The notes beneath the pieces are model-generated. The model saw only the letters and a program-made list of their open reading frames with translations, searched no databases and had not been told where the DNA came from. Shown here in pieces: positions 8,153 through 16,261 of a stretch of 64,000 nt of DNA; the first letter of the stretch is position 1; each line of letters starts with the position of its first letter. Both the position numbers and the translations under genes were made by a program. The stretch comes from JACVRM01 sp963755085 (lineage in GTDB: Bacteria > Actinomycetota > Thermoleophilia > Gaiellales > Gaiellaceae). The stretch is taken from positions 310,001-374,000 of the forward strand of contig CAVWIN010000014.1 of assembly GCA_963755085.1 (NCBI GenBank), given 5' to 3'.

Positions 8153-9081
8153 TCCTGTTCCTCCAGCGCCTGCCGCGGCGGGCGCAGCGCGACGAGCAGC
8201 AGGACGGCCGCGATCGGAAGCACCTCGCGGTACTCGGGCCCGAGCTCGTAGCCGGCAACCGTGAGGCCGGCGATCGCCGCCTCGGCAATCCCGAGCGCGA
8301 CGCCGGCGCCGAACGCGCGCCACGGCGACCCGAAGCGGACGAGGAGCGCTGCGACGAGCCCCTTCACGCCGAGCAGCAGCCCCGTCTGCGTGGAGAACGA
8401 GGCGCTCGGCGCCGCCACGATCGCGGCCAGCCCCGCGAGCGCGCCGCACAGCCCGAACGCCGCCGCGACGAGCGTCTGCACCGGGACGCCCATCATGCTC
8501 GCCGCGTCGGCGTCGTCCGCGATCGCGCGCAGCGCCCGTCCGAACCGGGTCCGCGCGAGGACGAGCGACGCGGCGGCGGCGAGCGCGACGCCGACCGCGA
8601 TCACGAAGAACGCGCGCGCCTGGACCTCGACGTCGCCGACCGCGAAGTAGCCGGCGGTGCCGACCCGGCGAAACGGCACCGGGTCTGGGATCACGTAGCC
8701 CGCGCGCGTGAATATAAGGGCGACGAGCGCGTTCAATGCGAACGCGACCGCCACGGTGGCGCCGACCCAGCCGATCGTGGAGCCGCGCTCGAGGTACGGC
8801 TGGATCGCGAAGAGGTAGGTGCCGGCCGACGCGGCCGTGCAGACGACGACCCCTGCGACCAGCGCGACGAGGAAGCGCGGGCCGCCGATGCTCGTCTGCG
8901 TGACCGGCCCGGTGCCCGCGGCGACGAGCAGCGTGGTGAAGACGGCGAGCCCGACGAGGTCGCCGTAAGCGAAGTTGACGACGCCGGTCAGGCGGTAGAC
9001 GAGCGAGTGGCCGATGGCGACGAGCCCGTAGACGGCGCCCGCCGCCGCGCCCGTCACGAGCACCTGGAAGGCGAGCGCCAT
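8149..9081 (-). CDS. livH: LivH-type branched-chain amino acid/amide permease
   Basis: 310 residues, about eight membrane spans, with the typical N-terminus (GAVYGLVAIGHSLVYRLTGVVNFAYGD) and the cytoplasmic loop TRFGRALRAIADDADAASMMG that contacts the ATPase in this family. Forms the membrane channel with the fused LivM-LivG encoded immediately downstream by a 4-nt overlap. It follows fprA by 12 nt and is probably cotranscribed with it. Confidence 0.92.
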   Translation of the reverse strand: MALAFQVLVTGAAAGAVYGLVAIGHSLVYRLTGVVNFAYGDLVGLAVFTTLLVAAGTGPVTQTSIGGPRFLVALVAGVVVCTAASAGTYLFAIQPYLERGSTIGWVGATVAVAFALNALVALIFTRAGYVIPDPVPFRRVGTAGYFAVGDVEVQARAFFVIAVGVALAAAASLVLARTRFGRALRAIADDADAASMMGVPVQTLVAAAFGLCGALAGLAAIVAAPSASFSTQTGLLLGVKGLVAALLVRFGSPWRAFGAGVALGIAEAAIAGLTVAGYELGPEYREVLPIAAVLLLVALRPPRQALEEQE

Positions 9082-9093
9082 GACCGCGCTTCG

Positions 9094-10473
9094 TCAGGCG
9101 GGGCTAAGCGGGCGCCCCGCCTCGCCGCGCGCCGCCGCGAGCAGGTCGTCCCAGGTCACGCGCTTGACGCGCGGCTTGCCGCGCGGCTCGCCGGCCGCCC
9201 GCTCCGCGGCGTCCAGCGTCTCCCAGCCCGCGTACGAGACGACCTCGACGCCACGCACGGCGAGCAGCTCGAGCGGCGCCGACGGATCGGGCTGCTCCGC
9301 CTGCGGCAGCCGCCCCTCGCGCCAGTCGGCGAGCAGCTGCTCGACAGTCTCCATCGCGTCCTTCTTGTTGGTGCCGATGACGCCGGTCGGCCCCCGCTTG
9401 ATCCACCCCGCGCAGTAGACGCCGTCGCCGATCCGGCCAGCCTCGTTCGGGATCGTGCCGCGCCGCTCGTCGAACGGGACGCCGTCGAGCGGGACGCCGT
9501 GGTAGCCGACGCTGCGGAAGACCAGGTCCGCGGGGATCGTCTCGCGCTCCTCCGTCGCGACCGCGCTCACGCGACCGGACTCGTCGCTGGAGAGGCGGTT
9601 GCGCACGAGCTCAACCGCCTCGACCCGCTCGTCGCCGAGGACGGCGACCGGCGAGACGCAGAACTGGAAGCGCACGAGGCGCGGCTTGCCCGCAGGCGGG
9701 CGCGCGGCCAGCTCGCGCAGCACTTCCATGTTGCGGCGCGCGTTCGTGTCCGACTCGGCGAACGCGGCGCTCGCGGGATCCAGCTCGAGCTGGTCCGGGT
9801 CGACGGCGACGTCGGCGCCCGCCAGCTCGCCCATCTCCTTGAGCTCCGGCGTCGTGAAGGCGGCCTGGGCGGGCCCGCGCCGCGCGACGACGACGATCTC
9901 CTTCAGCGGCGAGCGGACGATCGCCTCGACGGCGGCGTCGGTGGTGTCGGTCGGGGCCAGCTCCGCCGCGGTCAGGGCCAGCATCCGCGCGACGTCGAGC
10001 GCCACGTTCCCGGCGCCGACCACCACGACCCGCTCGACGTCGAGGTCGAACGGGACGTCCTGGAAGTCGGGGTGGCCGTTGTACCAGGCGACGAACTCGG
10101 TCGCGCCCCAGCATCCGGGAAGCTCCTCGCCGGGGATGCCGAGGTGCCGGCCGGTCTGCGCGCCCACCGCGTAGACGACCGCGTCGTAGAAGCGGCGCAG
10201 CTCGTCCGGCGCAATGTCCCGGCCGACCTCGACGTTGCCGAGGAAGCGAAAGCCGGGCCGGGCGGCGATCTTCTCGAAGGCGCGCGAGACGTCCTTGATC
10301 TTCGGATGGTCGGGCGCGACGCCGAGACGGACGAGGCCCCAGGGCGTCGGTAGCCGGTCATAGAGGTCGACCTCGGCCGGGGGATCGGCCGAGAGCAATG
10401 CTCCGGCCGCGTAGAAGCCGGCCGGGCCGGAGCCGATGACGGCGATGCGCAACGGGCGGCCAGGCGCGCTCAC
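9094..10473 (-). CDS. fprA: ferredoxin/adrenodoxin-type NADP+ reductase
   Basis: 459 residues, FAD- and NADP-dependent reductase of the FprA/adrenodoxin reductase family: FAD site GSGPAGFYAAG (about 14-24), PTPWGLVRLGVAPDHPKIK, NADP site GAGNVALDVARM (about 152-163), and C-terminal FAD motif GWIKRGPTGVIGTNKKDA. Moves electrons between NADPH and a small ferredoxin in the cytosol. The GTG is fixed by a TAGGAT box 6 nt upstream. Its partner ferredoxin is not in this window. Confidence 0.93.
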   Translation of the reverse strand: MSAPGRPLRIAVIGSGPAGFYAAGALLSADPPAEVDLYDRLPTPWGLVRLGVAPDHPKIKDVSRAFEKIAARPGFRFLGNVEVGRDIAPDELRRFYDAVVYAVGAQTGRHLGIPGEELPGCWGATEFVAWYNGHPDFQDVPFDLDVERVVVVGAGNVALDVARMLALTAAELAPTDTTDAAVEAIVRSPLKEIVVVARRGPAQAAFTTPELKEMGELAGADVAVDPDQLELDPASAAFAESDTNARRNMEVLRELAARPPAGKPRLVRFQFCVSPVAVLGDERVEAVELVRNRLSSDESGRVSAVATEERETIPADLVFRSVGYHGVPLDGVPFDERRGTIPNEAGRIGDGVYCAGWIKRGPTGVIGTNKKDAMETVEQLLADWREGRLPQAEQPDPSAPLELLAVRGVEVVSYAGWETLDAAERAAGEPRGKPRVKRVTWDDLLAAARGEAGRPLSPA

Positions 10474-10479
10474 GCCGCG

Positions 10480-10485
10480 ATCCTA
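10480..10485 (-). promoter_or_regulatory. TANNNT -10 box of fprA, leaderless type
   Basis: Minus-strand TAGGAT, six bases (CGCGGC), then the GTG start. No -35 match. Same geometry as the boxes before fumC, erpA and others here. Confidence 0.5.
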
Positions 10486-10528
10486 CGCGGGCGCGCCCGC
10501 CGCCCTACGGTGTCCGGCGCGAGCCGGG

Positions 10529-10999
10529 TCAGGTCGCCGGCGCTGTGACCGGTGCGGTTGCGACCGCCTCCTGCGGCTGCCTGAACAGCTGATACGCGAG
10601 CCAGCCGTAGAGCCCGAGCACCAGGATCGCGTTCACCGGATGAATCCCGCCAACCCAGCCGCCGATGCCAGCCCAGATCATCTGGGTGAAGGTCAGGATC
10701 GGCACGACGATCGAGACGATGCGGATGCGCGTATTCGGGTGCCACGCCAGCAGCGCCACGATCAGGAAGAGCAACGCCCCCGGCATGGTCAGGAAGAACC
10801 CGAGGCCGCGGTGCGCGTCGAGCGTCGTCGAGTTGGCAACGCAATGCGCAGCGCCTTTGTCGCAGTCGTCCGAGTTCTTGATGTTGTTCAGGCGGAAGAT
10901 GCCTTCGCCGGCGAGGAACACCTGAACGATGATCAGGACGACGTAGAGCGCCGAGAACCACTTGAGGATGGACGTCGCAACGCGATGCACACCGGCCAT
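10529..10999 (-). CDS. four-helix membrane protein, DUF6220-like
   Basis: 156 residues with four hydrophobic segments (about 13-31, 70-88, 92-112, 122-141), conserved-looking His in DAHRGLGF and GGIHPVNA, and a first external loop holding two Cys (DDCDKGAAHC). Layout resembles the DUF6220 family of small actinobacterial membrane proteins. Function unknown. It has its own promoter (TTGTAC, 17 bp, TACGTT) and a Shine-Dalgarno run AAAGGGGG, unlike its leaderless neighbours. Confidence 0.65.
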   Translation of the reverse strand: MAGVHRVATSILKWFSALYVVLIIVQVFLAGEGIFRLNNIKNSDDCDKGAAHCVANSTTLDAHRGLGFFLTMPGALLFLIVALLAWHPNTRIRIVSIVVPILTFTQMIWAGIGGWVGGIHPVNAILVLGLYGWLAYQLFRQPQEAVATAPVTAPAT

Positions 11000-11032
11000 G
11001 CCGCTGACCCCCTTTTGTCGGATTGCGCGGCC

Positions 11033-11061
11033 AACGTACTAAACGCCTCGGCCGCGTACAA
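11033..11061 (-). promoter_or_regulatory. promoter of the DUF6220-like gene
   Basis: Minus-strand TTGTAC (11061-11056), 17-bp spacer, TACGTT (11038-11033). It leaves a leader of roughly 28 nt that includes the AAAGGGGG ribosome site. Confidence 0.45.
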
Positions 11062-11103
11062 CCTACGGAGGGCTGCTGACGATCGAGCTGCGAGAACGCG
11101 GCG

Positions 11104-11517
11104 CTAGTGGGCGCAGCCGGAGCCGCAGCCGCCGCCAGAGGCCTCGACCGGCTCACCCGTCTCGTCGTCGACCTGGAACGAGTGCCCGCACCCGCAGGCA
11201 GCGACGACGTTCGGGTTGTTGATGGCGAAGCCGCCCTGAAGGCCGTCCACGAAGTCGATCTCGGTGCCGCGCAGGTAGGGCGCGCTGTACGGGTCGACGA
11301 CGACGTCGACGCCGTGCACGGTCATCTCGTGATCGCCCTCCTGGGCCGCGCGGTCGAAGCCGAGCGCGTACTGAAAGCCCGAGCAGCCGCCGCCCTGGAC
11401 CGCGATCCGCAGGACGCCGAGCTCCTCACCCTGCTCCTCGGCGAGCAGCGTCTTGATCTTGGCCGCGGCCGACGCGGTGAGCGAAACGAGCTGGACCGGC
11501 TGTTCGGTGGTTGCCAC
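11104..11517 (-). CDS. erpA: A-type iron-sulfur carrier, ErpA/IscA family
   Basis: 137 residues. Delivers Fe-S clusters to client proteins; complex I encoded next door would be a major client. The three ligand cysteines are visible in GGGCSGFQY and the C-terminal CGCGHSF. The protein carries an extra Gly/Cys-rich tail (GGGCGSGCAH) beyond the usual end, with two more Cys and a His. Start GTG at 11517 follows a TACACT box by 6 nt. Divergent from nuoA. Confidence 0.9.
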   Translation of the reverse strand: MATTEQPVQLVSLTASAAAKIKTLLAEEQGEELGVLRIAVQGGGCSGFQYALGFDRAAQEGDHEMTVHGVDVVVDPYSAPYLRGTEIDFVDGLQGGFAINNPNVVAACGCGHSFQVDDETGEPVEASGGGCGSGCAH

Positions 11518-11523
11518 CGTCTC

Positions 11524-11529
11524 AGTGTA
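11524..11529 (-). promoter_or_regulatory. TANNNT -10 box of erpA, leaderless type
   Basis: Minus-strand TACACT then GAGACG then GTG: the same hexamer and spacing as fumC. Confidence 0.55.
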
Positions 11530-11630
11530 GCTTGCCCGCCCCCGGGCGCCGGGGCGGACTTTGTGACACCGCGTACGCGCATTGAACAGCCGTTTTCGCC
11601 TCACCTCGTGCCAACGCGTCCGGGGATTGG

Positions 11631-11636
11631 TACGGT
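11631..11636 (+). promoter_or_regulatory. candidate -10 box of the nuo operon
   Basis: TACGGT followed by 8 nt and the GTG chosen for nuoA. No -35 match; no Shine-Dalgarno site between, so a one- or two-base leader is plausible. The only promoter-like site I see in the short erpA-nuoA gap. Confidence 0.35.
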
Positions 11637-11644
11637 GCCCCCCG

Positions 11645-12007
11645 GTGCTCGGAGAGTGGCTGCCGTTCCTGATCTACGGGATCCTCGCGGTCGTAATCCC
11701 GGCCACGATGATCTTCTTTTCGTTCGCATTCGCACAGCGGCCGAAGAAGCTCACTCGCGTCCGTGAGATCCCGTTCGAGTCGGGCGTCTCGCTCGGGCCA
11801 CCGCCGGCGCAGCGCTTCACCGTCAGCTTCTACCTGACGGCAATGCTCTTCATCGTCTTCGACATCGAAATCGTGTTCCTCTACCCGCTCGCGGTGGTGC
11901 TCAACGACCTCGGCTGGTTCGCCTTCTGGGAGCTGATGTTCTTCGTCGCGATCCTCGCGCTCGCGTACGTCTACATCTGGCGAAAGGGGGCCCTGACGTG
12001 GCGGTGA
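11645..12007 (+). CDS. nuoA: NADH-quinone oxidoreductase subunit A
   Basis: 120 residues, three membrane helices, with the subunit's conserved loop (IPFESGV then RFTVSFYLTAMLFIVFDIEIVFLYP). Part of the membrane arm of complex I. First gene of the 14-gene operon. GTG at 11645 gives the usual N-terminus; an upstream TTG would add basic non-hydrophobic residues. The last 10 nt overlap nuoB. Confidence 0.93.
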   Translation: MLGEWLPFLIYGILAVVIPATMIFFSFAFAQRPKKLTRVREIPFESGVSLGPPPAQRFTVSFYLTAMLFIVFDIEIVFLYPLAVVLNDLGWFAFWELMFFVAILALAYVYIWRKGALTWR

Positions 12008-12585
12008 ACCGCGAGAAGCGCCTGGCCGACTTCGGCCTGAAGAGCGAGCGCGTACTCATGAAGGGGCGTGGGCCCGGGGTCTTCGAGGAGGAGCTCGGGG
12101 GCGACCTGGAGCAGAAGCTCGGGTTGACGACCCTCGAGAAGGCCGTCGCCTGGGCGCAGGCGAAGTCGATGTGGCCGGACACCTTCGGCCTCGCGTGCTG
12201 CGCGATCGAGATGATGTCGATCGTCGCCTCGCGCTACGACATCGCGCGCTTCGGCATGGAGGCGTTCCGCTCGTCGCCGCGGCAGGCCGACCTGCTCATC
12301 GTCTCGGGCCGCGTGGCGCACAAGATGGCGGCGCCGCTGCGCCAGATCTACGACCAGATGCTCGAGCCGAAGTGGGTGATCGCGATGGGCGCCTGCGCGA
12401 GCTCCGGCGGCATGTTCAACAACTACGCGGTCCTCCAGGGCGTCGACAAGATCGTCCCGGTCGACATCCACGTGCCCGGCTGCCCGCCGCGGCCCGAGGC
12501 GCTGATGGAGGGCATCGTCCGGCTGCACGAGAAGGTGCAGGCCGGCATCCCGCCCGCCTACGAGCTGCGCGGAGTCGCCACGTGA
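11998..12585 (+). CDS. nuoB: NADH-quinone oxidoreductase subunit B
   Basis: 195 residues. Carries the terminal N2 4Fe-4S cluster that reduces quinone; the four ligands are visible as the tandem Cys67-Cys68 (LACC), Cys133 (MGACASS) and Cys162 (PGCPPRPE). GTG start lies inside the end of nuoA. Peripheral arm of complex I, on the cytoplasmic side. Confidence 0.96.
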   Translation: MAVNREKRLADFGLKSERVLMKGRGPGVFEEELGGDLEQKLGLTTLEKAVAWAQAKSMWPDTFGLACCAIEMMSIVASRYDIARFGMEAFRSSPRQADLLIVSGRVAHKMAAPLRQIYDQMLEPKWVIAMGACASSGGMFNNYAVLQGVDKIVPVDIHVPGCPPRPEALMEGIVRLHEKVQAGIPPAYELRGVAT

Positions 12586-13181
12586 CCGCCGAGGGCGCGC
12601 CGCTCCGCCGGACGCCCGCGGCGCCGGCCGGCGCCGAGCGGTACCTCGCGTGCCGGGGCTCGTGGAGACGAAGGAGGAGCACGGGGAGGTCACGCTGATC
12701 GTCGACGCCCCGCGGCTCCTCGAGGCGTGCCGCTACCTGCGCGACGACATGGGCTTCTGGTTCCTGTCCGACATCAGCGCCGCCGACTACCTCGGCTGGG
12801 GCGAGCAAGGAGGTGGCCGGCTACATCGGCACCGCTTCCGGCCGGGACATCAACACGCTCAGCTCGCAGGGCTACGCGCGCAAGCCGGAGCCGAAGCCGA
12901 GGCGGTTCGCGATGAACTACCACCTGCTCGCGCTGCGCGAGGGCGCGCCGCGCGTCCGCGTCCAGGTCTGGCTCGACGACAGTCAGGAGATCGACAGCGT
13001 CGTGCCCGTCTGGCCGACCGCCGACTGGCACGAGCGGGAGGCCTGGGACCTCATGGGCATCCCGGTCGCCGGCCACCCGAACCTGACCCGGATCCTCCTG
13101 GAGGACGACTGGGTCGGGCACCCGCTGCGCAAGGACTACCCGGTCGGCGGCGAGCCGGTGCGCTTCTCGGGCGACGAATGA
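12582..13181 (+). CDS. nuoC: NADH-quinone oxidoreductase subunit C, frameshifted in this sequence
   Basis: Peripheral subunit joining NuoB and NuoD. The coding signal changes frame. A GTG at 12582 overlapping the nuoB stop gives an N-terminus ending ERYLA. The conserved stretch beginning PGLVETKEEHGEVTLIVD is in another frame from about 12650. Near 12812 it returns to the first frame (VAGYIGTASGRDIN onward), which carries WPTADWHEREAWDLMGI and ends by overlapping nuoD with ATGA. One extra G at 12809-12813 explains the second change; one missing base near 12640-12650 would explain the first. The corrected product would be about 199 residues. No in-frame stop follows in the unshifted frame, which runs on into nuoD. 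Confidence 0.85.
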
Positions 13182-14473
13182 CGATCACCTCCCGCCGCCC
13201 GGGTATCGACGCCGACGCGCGCCCTCCGATCTACGAGGGCACGCGCATCCCGGTCCACATCCCGACGATCCTCGAGGTGCCGCAGGTGCTGCGCGACTCC
13301 GGCGACGTCCTCGAGATCAACTTCGGCCCGAACCACCCGTCCACACACGGCGTCCTCCGGCTCGTGATCGAGCTCAGCGGCGAGCGGGTCGTCGGCCTGC
13401 GCGCCGTGGTCGGCTACCTGCATACCGGCTTCGAGAAGACGATGGAGCAAAAGACGTGGTGGAAGGCGATCACGTACCCGGAGCGGATCGACTACCTCGC
13501 CTTCCAGAACAACGAGCTCGCGTTCGTGCTTGCGATCGAGAAGCTGCTCGGAATCGAGGTGCCGCGCAAGGCGACCTGGATGCGCATGCTGCTCTGCGAG
13601 CTGAACCGGATCCACTCGCACCTGGTCTGGCTGGGGACGGCCGCGCTCGAGATCGGGGCGATCTCGATGTTCTGGTACACGTTCCGCGAGCGCGACACCA
13701 TCCTCGACCTCTCCGAGATGGTCACCGGCGTGCGCATGCACACGCGGTACTTCCAGGCCGGCGGCCTCGCCGAGGACATCCCGGTCGGGTTCTACGACGC
13801 GTGCCGCGCCTTCACGAGGCAGATGCCCAAGGGCGTCGACGAGTACGAGAACCTCGTCGACCGCAACGGCATCTGGCTCGAGCGGACGCGCGGGATCGGC
13901 CTGCTGTCAGCCGACGACGCCATCGCGCTCGGCCAGTCGGGCCCGGTGCTGCGCGCCTCGGGCATCAACTGGGACCTGCGCAAGGATGACCCGTACCTCG
14001 CCTACCCCGAGGTCGACTTCCGCGTCCCGGTCTACTTCCACGGCGACGTCTACGACCGCTACCGCGTCCACATGGAGGAGATGCGGGAGTCCACGCGGAT
14101 CATCGCCCAGTGCCTCGACCGGCTCGAGGGCATGCAGGACGAGCCGTGGATCGCAGACGACCGCAAGGTCGTGCTTCCGCCGCGGGAGGAGCTGCACACC
14201 TCGATGGAGTCGCTGATCCACCACTTCAAGATCGTCACCGAGGGCTATCGCGTCCCGGAAGGGGAGGTCTACCTGGCCGTCGAGTCGCCGCGCGGCGAGT
14301 TCGGCTGCTACGTCGTGTCCGACGGCGGACCGAGGCCGTGGCGCGTCAAGTTCCGCGCCCCGTCGTTGGTCGCGCTCGAAGCGACGGCGACATGCATGTC
14401 GGACGCGATGGTCGCCGACCTGATCGCGATCGTCGGCTCGCTCGACACGGTGATGGGCGAGGTCGACCGGTGA
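13178..14473 (+). CDS. nuoD: NADH-quinone oxidoreductase subunit D
   Basis: 431 residues, 49-kDa-type subunit that forms the quinone cavity with NuoB: INFGPNHPSTHGVLRLV, YLHTGFEKTMEQKTW and the C-terminal CMSDAMVADLIAIVGSLDTVMGEVDR are family hallmarks. ATG overlaps the nuoC TGA by ATGA, and its own TGA is overlapped by the GTG of nuoE. Confidence 0.97.
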   Translation: MTITSRRPGIDADARPPIYEGTRIPVHIPTILEVPQVLRDSGDVLEINFGPNHPSTHGVLRLVIELSGERVVGLRAVVGYLHTGFEKTMEQKTWWKAITYPERIDYLAFQNNELAFVLAIEKLLGIEVPRKATWMRMLLCELNRIHSHLVWLGTAALEIGAISMFWYTFRERDTILDLSEMVTGVRMHTRYFQAGGLAEDIPVGFYDACRAFTRQMPKGVDEYENLVDRNGIWLERTRGIGLLSADDAIALGQSGPVLRASGINWDLRKDDPYLAYPEVDFRVPVYFHGDVYDRYRVHMEEMRESTRIIAQCLDRLEGMQDEPWIADDRKVVLPPREELHTSMESLIHHFKIVTEGYRVPEGEVYLAVESPRGEFGCYVVSDGGPRPWRVKFRAPSLVALEATATCMSDAMVADLIAIVGSLDTVMGEVDR

Positions 14474-14940
14474 GCGCGCGCCCGCTCGCGCGCGAGATCG
14501 AGGCGATGATGGCCGAGTACCCCGACGGGCGCTCGGCGACGCTGCCGGCTCTGCGGCTGGCGCAGGAGCGCTACGGCTGGCTGTCGCCCGATGCGCTGCG
14601 CGAGGTCGCGCAGGCGCTCGGCACGACCCCGGCCTACTGCGAGTCGGTCGCGTCGTTCTACGACATGTTCCACCTCGCCCCCGTCGGCCGGCACCTGGTC
14701 GAGGTGTGCACGAACATCTCCTGCGCGCTCGTCGGCGCCCAGCGCGTGCTGGAGACGTTCGAGGCGGAGCTCGGCATCGGCCCGGGCGAGACGACCGAAG
14801 ACGGCGAGGTCACGCTGCGCACGGTCGAGTGCGCGGGCGGCTGCGGCTGGGGCACGGTCGTCGCGGTCGACCACCGCTACCGCGAGCCGGTCCAGGCCGA
14901 GGACGTGCCGGCGATCGTCGAGGAGCTGCGGAATGCCTAG
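14470..14940 (+). CDS. nuoE: NADH-quinone oxidoreductase subunit E
   Basis: 156 residues, thioredoxin-like 2Fe-2S subunit of the NADH-dehydrogenase module. Ligands visible in VCTNISC and VECAGGC. Its presence shows the operon encodes an NADH-oxidising complex rather than a ferredoxin-type 11-subunit form. Confidence 0.95.
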   Translation: MSARPLAREIEAMMAEYPDGRSATLPALRLAQERYGWLSPDALREVAQALGTTPAYCESVASFYDMFHLAPVGRHLVEVCTNISCALVGAQRVLETFEAELGIGPGETTEDGEVTLRTVECAGGCGWGTVVAVDHRYREPVQAEDVPAIVEELRNA

Positions 14941-16261
14941 GCACGCCCTCCTGCTCGCCGAGGCGGACAGCCGCGACCTGACGCAGCTGAGCGAGTACAG
15001 GAAGATCGGCGGCTACGAGTCCCTCACGCGCGCACGCGCGCGTGAGCCTCAGTCGATCATCGACGAGGTCATCGAGTCGAACCTGCGCGGCCGCGGCGGC
15101 GCCTTCTTCCCGATGGGCCGCAAGGCGAGCTTCCTGGCCAAGGGCACCGGGAAGCCCACGTACCTGGTCGTCAACGCCGACGAGTCCGAGCCGGGCACCT
15201 TCAAGGACCGCGAGATCATGTTCTCGGCGCCCCACCGGCTGATCGAGGGCTGCCTGATCACCGCCCACGCGATCCAGTGCGACCGCGTCTTCATCTACAT
15301 CCGCGGCGAGTACCTGCGCGAGTTCGAGATCCTGCGCGACGCGCTCGAGCAGGTGCGTGAGGCCGGGCTGCTCCGCGGCGTCACGATCGTCCTGCACCGC
15401 GGCGCGGGCGCATACATCTGCGGCGAGGAGTCGGCGCTGCTCGAGTCGCTCGAAGGCAAACGCGGCCAGCCGCGCTCGCGGCCGCCGTTTCCCGCCGTGT
15501 CCGGGCTCTACGCCGCGCCGACGCTGATCAACAACGTCGAGACGGTCTCGACCGTGCCGGTGGTGCTGGAGCTAGGCGGCAAGGAGTACGCCACGATCGG
15601 CGACCCGCCGAACTCGACCGGCACCCGGGTGTTCTCACTGTCGGGCAACGTCCGGAACGGCGGCAACTACGAGCTCGAGGTCGGGACCACGCTGCGCGAG
15701 CTGATCTACGACATCGGCGGCGGGCTCGAGGACGGCCGCGAGCTGAAGGCCATCATCCCGGGCGGCTCCTCCGTGCCGGTGCTGACGCCGGACCAGATCG
15801 ACACGCCGCTCGACGCCGACTCGATGGCGGAGGCCGGCTCGCTGCTCGGATCGGGCGCGGTGATCGTCATCGACGACCGCTGCTGCATGGTGCAGCTGGG
15901 CCTGCGGGTTGCGCAGTTCTACATGCACGAGTCGTGCGGCAAGTGCACGCCGTGCCGCGAGGGCACCCGCTGGATGGTGCAGATCCTCCACAAGATCGAG
16001 GACGGGCACGCGGAGCGGTCGGACCTCGACCTGCTGCTCGACGTCTGCGACCGCATCCTCGGCAAGTGCCTGTGCCCGCTCGGCGACGCCGCCGCCATGC
16101 CGGTCGCGAGCTACATCGACAAGTTCCGCGGCGAGTTCCGCGAGCACGTCGACGCCGGCGGCTGCCCCTACGGCGGCGAGTCGTCGCTCGAGGGCGTGGT
16201 AGCCCCGGTGGAGCAGGGCCATTCGCTCCCGCGAATGGCTAGTGAGGTGGCGCATGGCTGA
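14933..16261 (+). CDS. nuoF: NADH-quinone oxidoreductase subunit F
   Basis: 442 residues. Binds NADH and FMN (RGRGGAFFPMGRKASF, NADESEPGTFKDR) and the N3 4Fe-4S cluster (ESCGKCTPCREG and the later Cys in KCLCPLGD). Start ATG overlaps nuoE by 8 nt; the end overlaps nuoG. About 30 residues at the C-terminus (EGVVAPVEQGHSLPRMASE) look poorly conserved. Confidence 0.96.
   Translation: MPRHALLLAEADSRDLTQLSEYRKIGGYESLTRARAREPQSIIDEVIESNLRGRGGAFFPMGRKASFLAKGTGKPTYLVVNADESEPGTFKDREIMFSAPHRLIEGCLITAHAIQCDRVFIYIRGEYLREFEILRDALEQVREAGLLRGVTIVLHRGAGAYICGEESALLESLEGKRGQPRSRPPFPAVSGLYAAPTLINNVETVSTVPVVLELGGKEYATIGDPPNSTGTRVFSLSGNVRNGGNYELEVGTTLRELIYDIGGGLEDGRELKAIIPGGSSVPVLTPDQIDTPLDADSMAEAGSLLGSGAVIVIDDRCCMVQLGLRVAQFYMHESCGKCTPCREGTRWMVQILHKIEDGHAERSDLDLLLDVCDRILGKCLCPLGDAAAMPVASYIDKFRGEFREHVDAGGCPYGGESSLEGVVAPVEQGHSLPRMASEVAHG

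Noticed and set aside
12650..14473. One open frame that would fuse NuoC to NuoD
   Set aside because: The middle part is Arg/Ala/Gly-rich antisense-like sequence with no NuoC similarity, while the proper NuoC continuation lies in another frame; a frameshift explains it.
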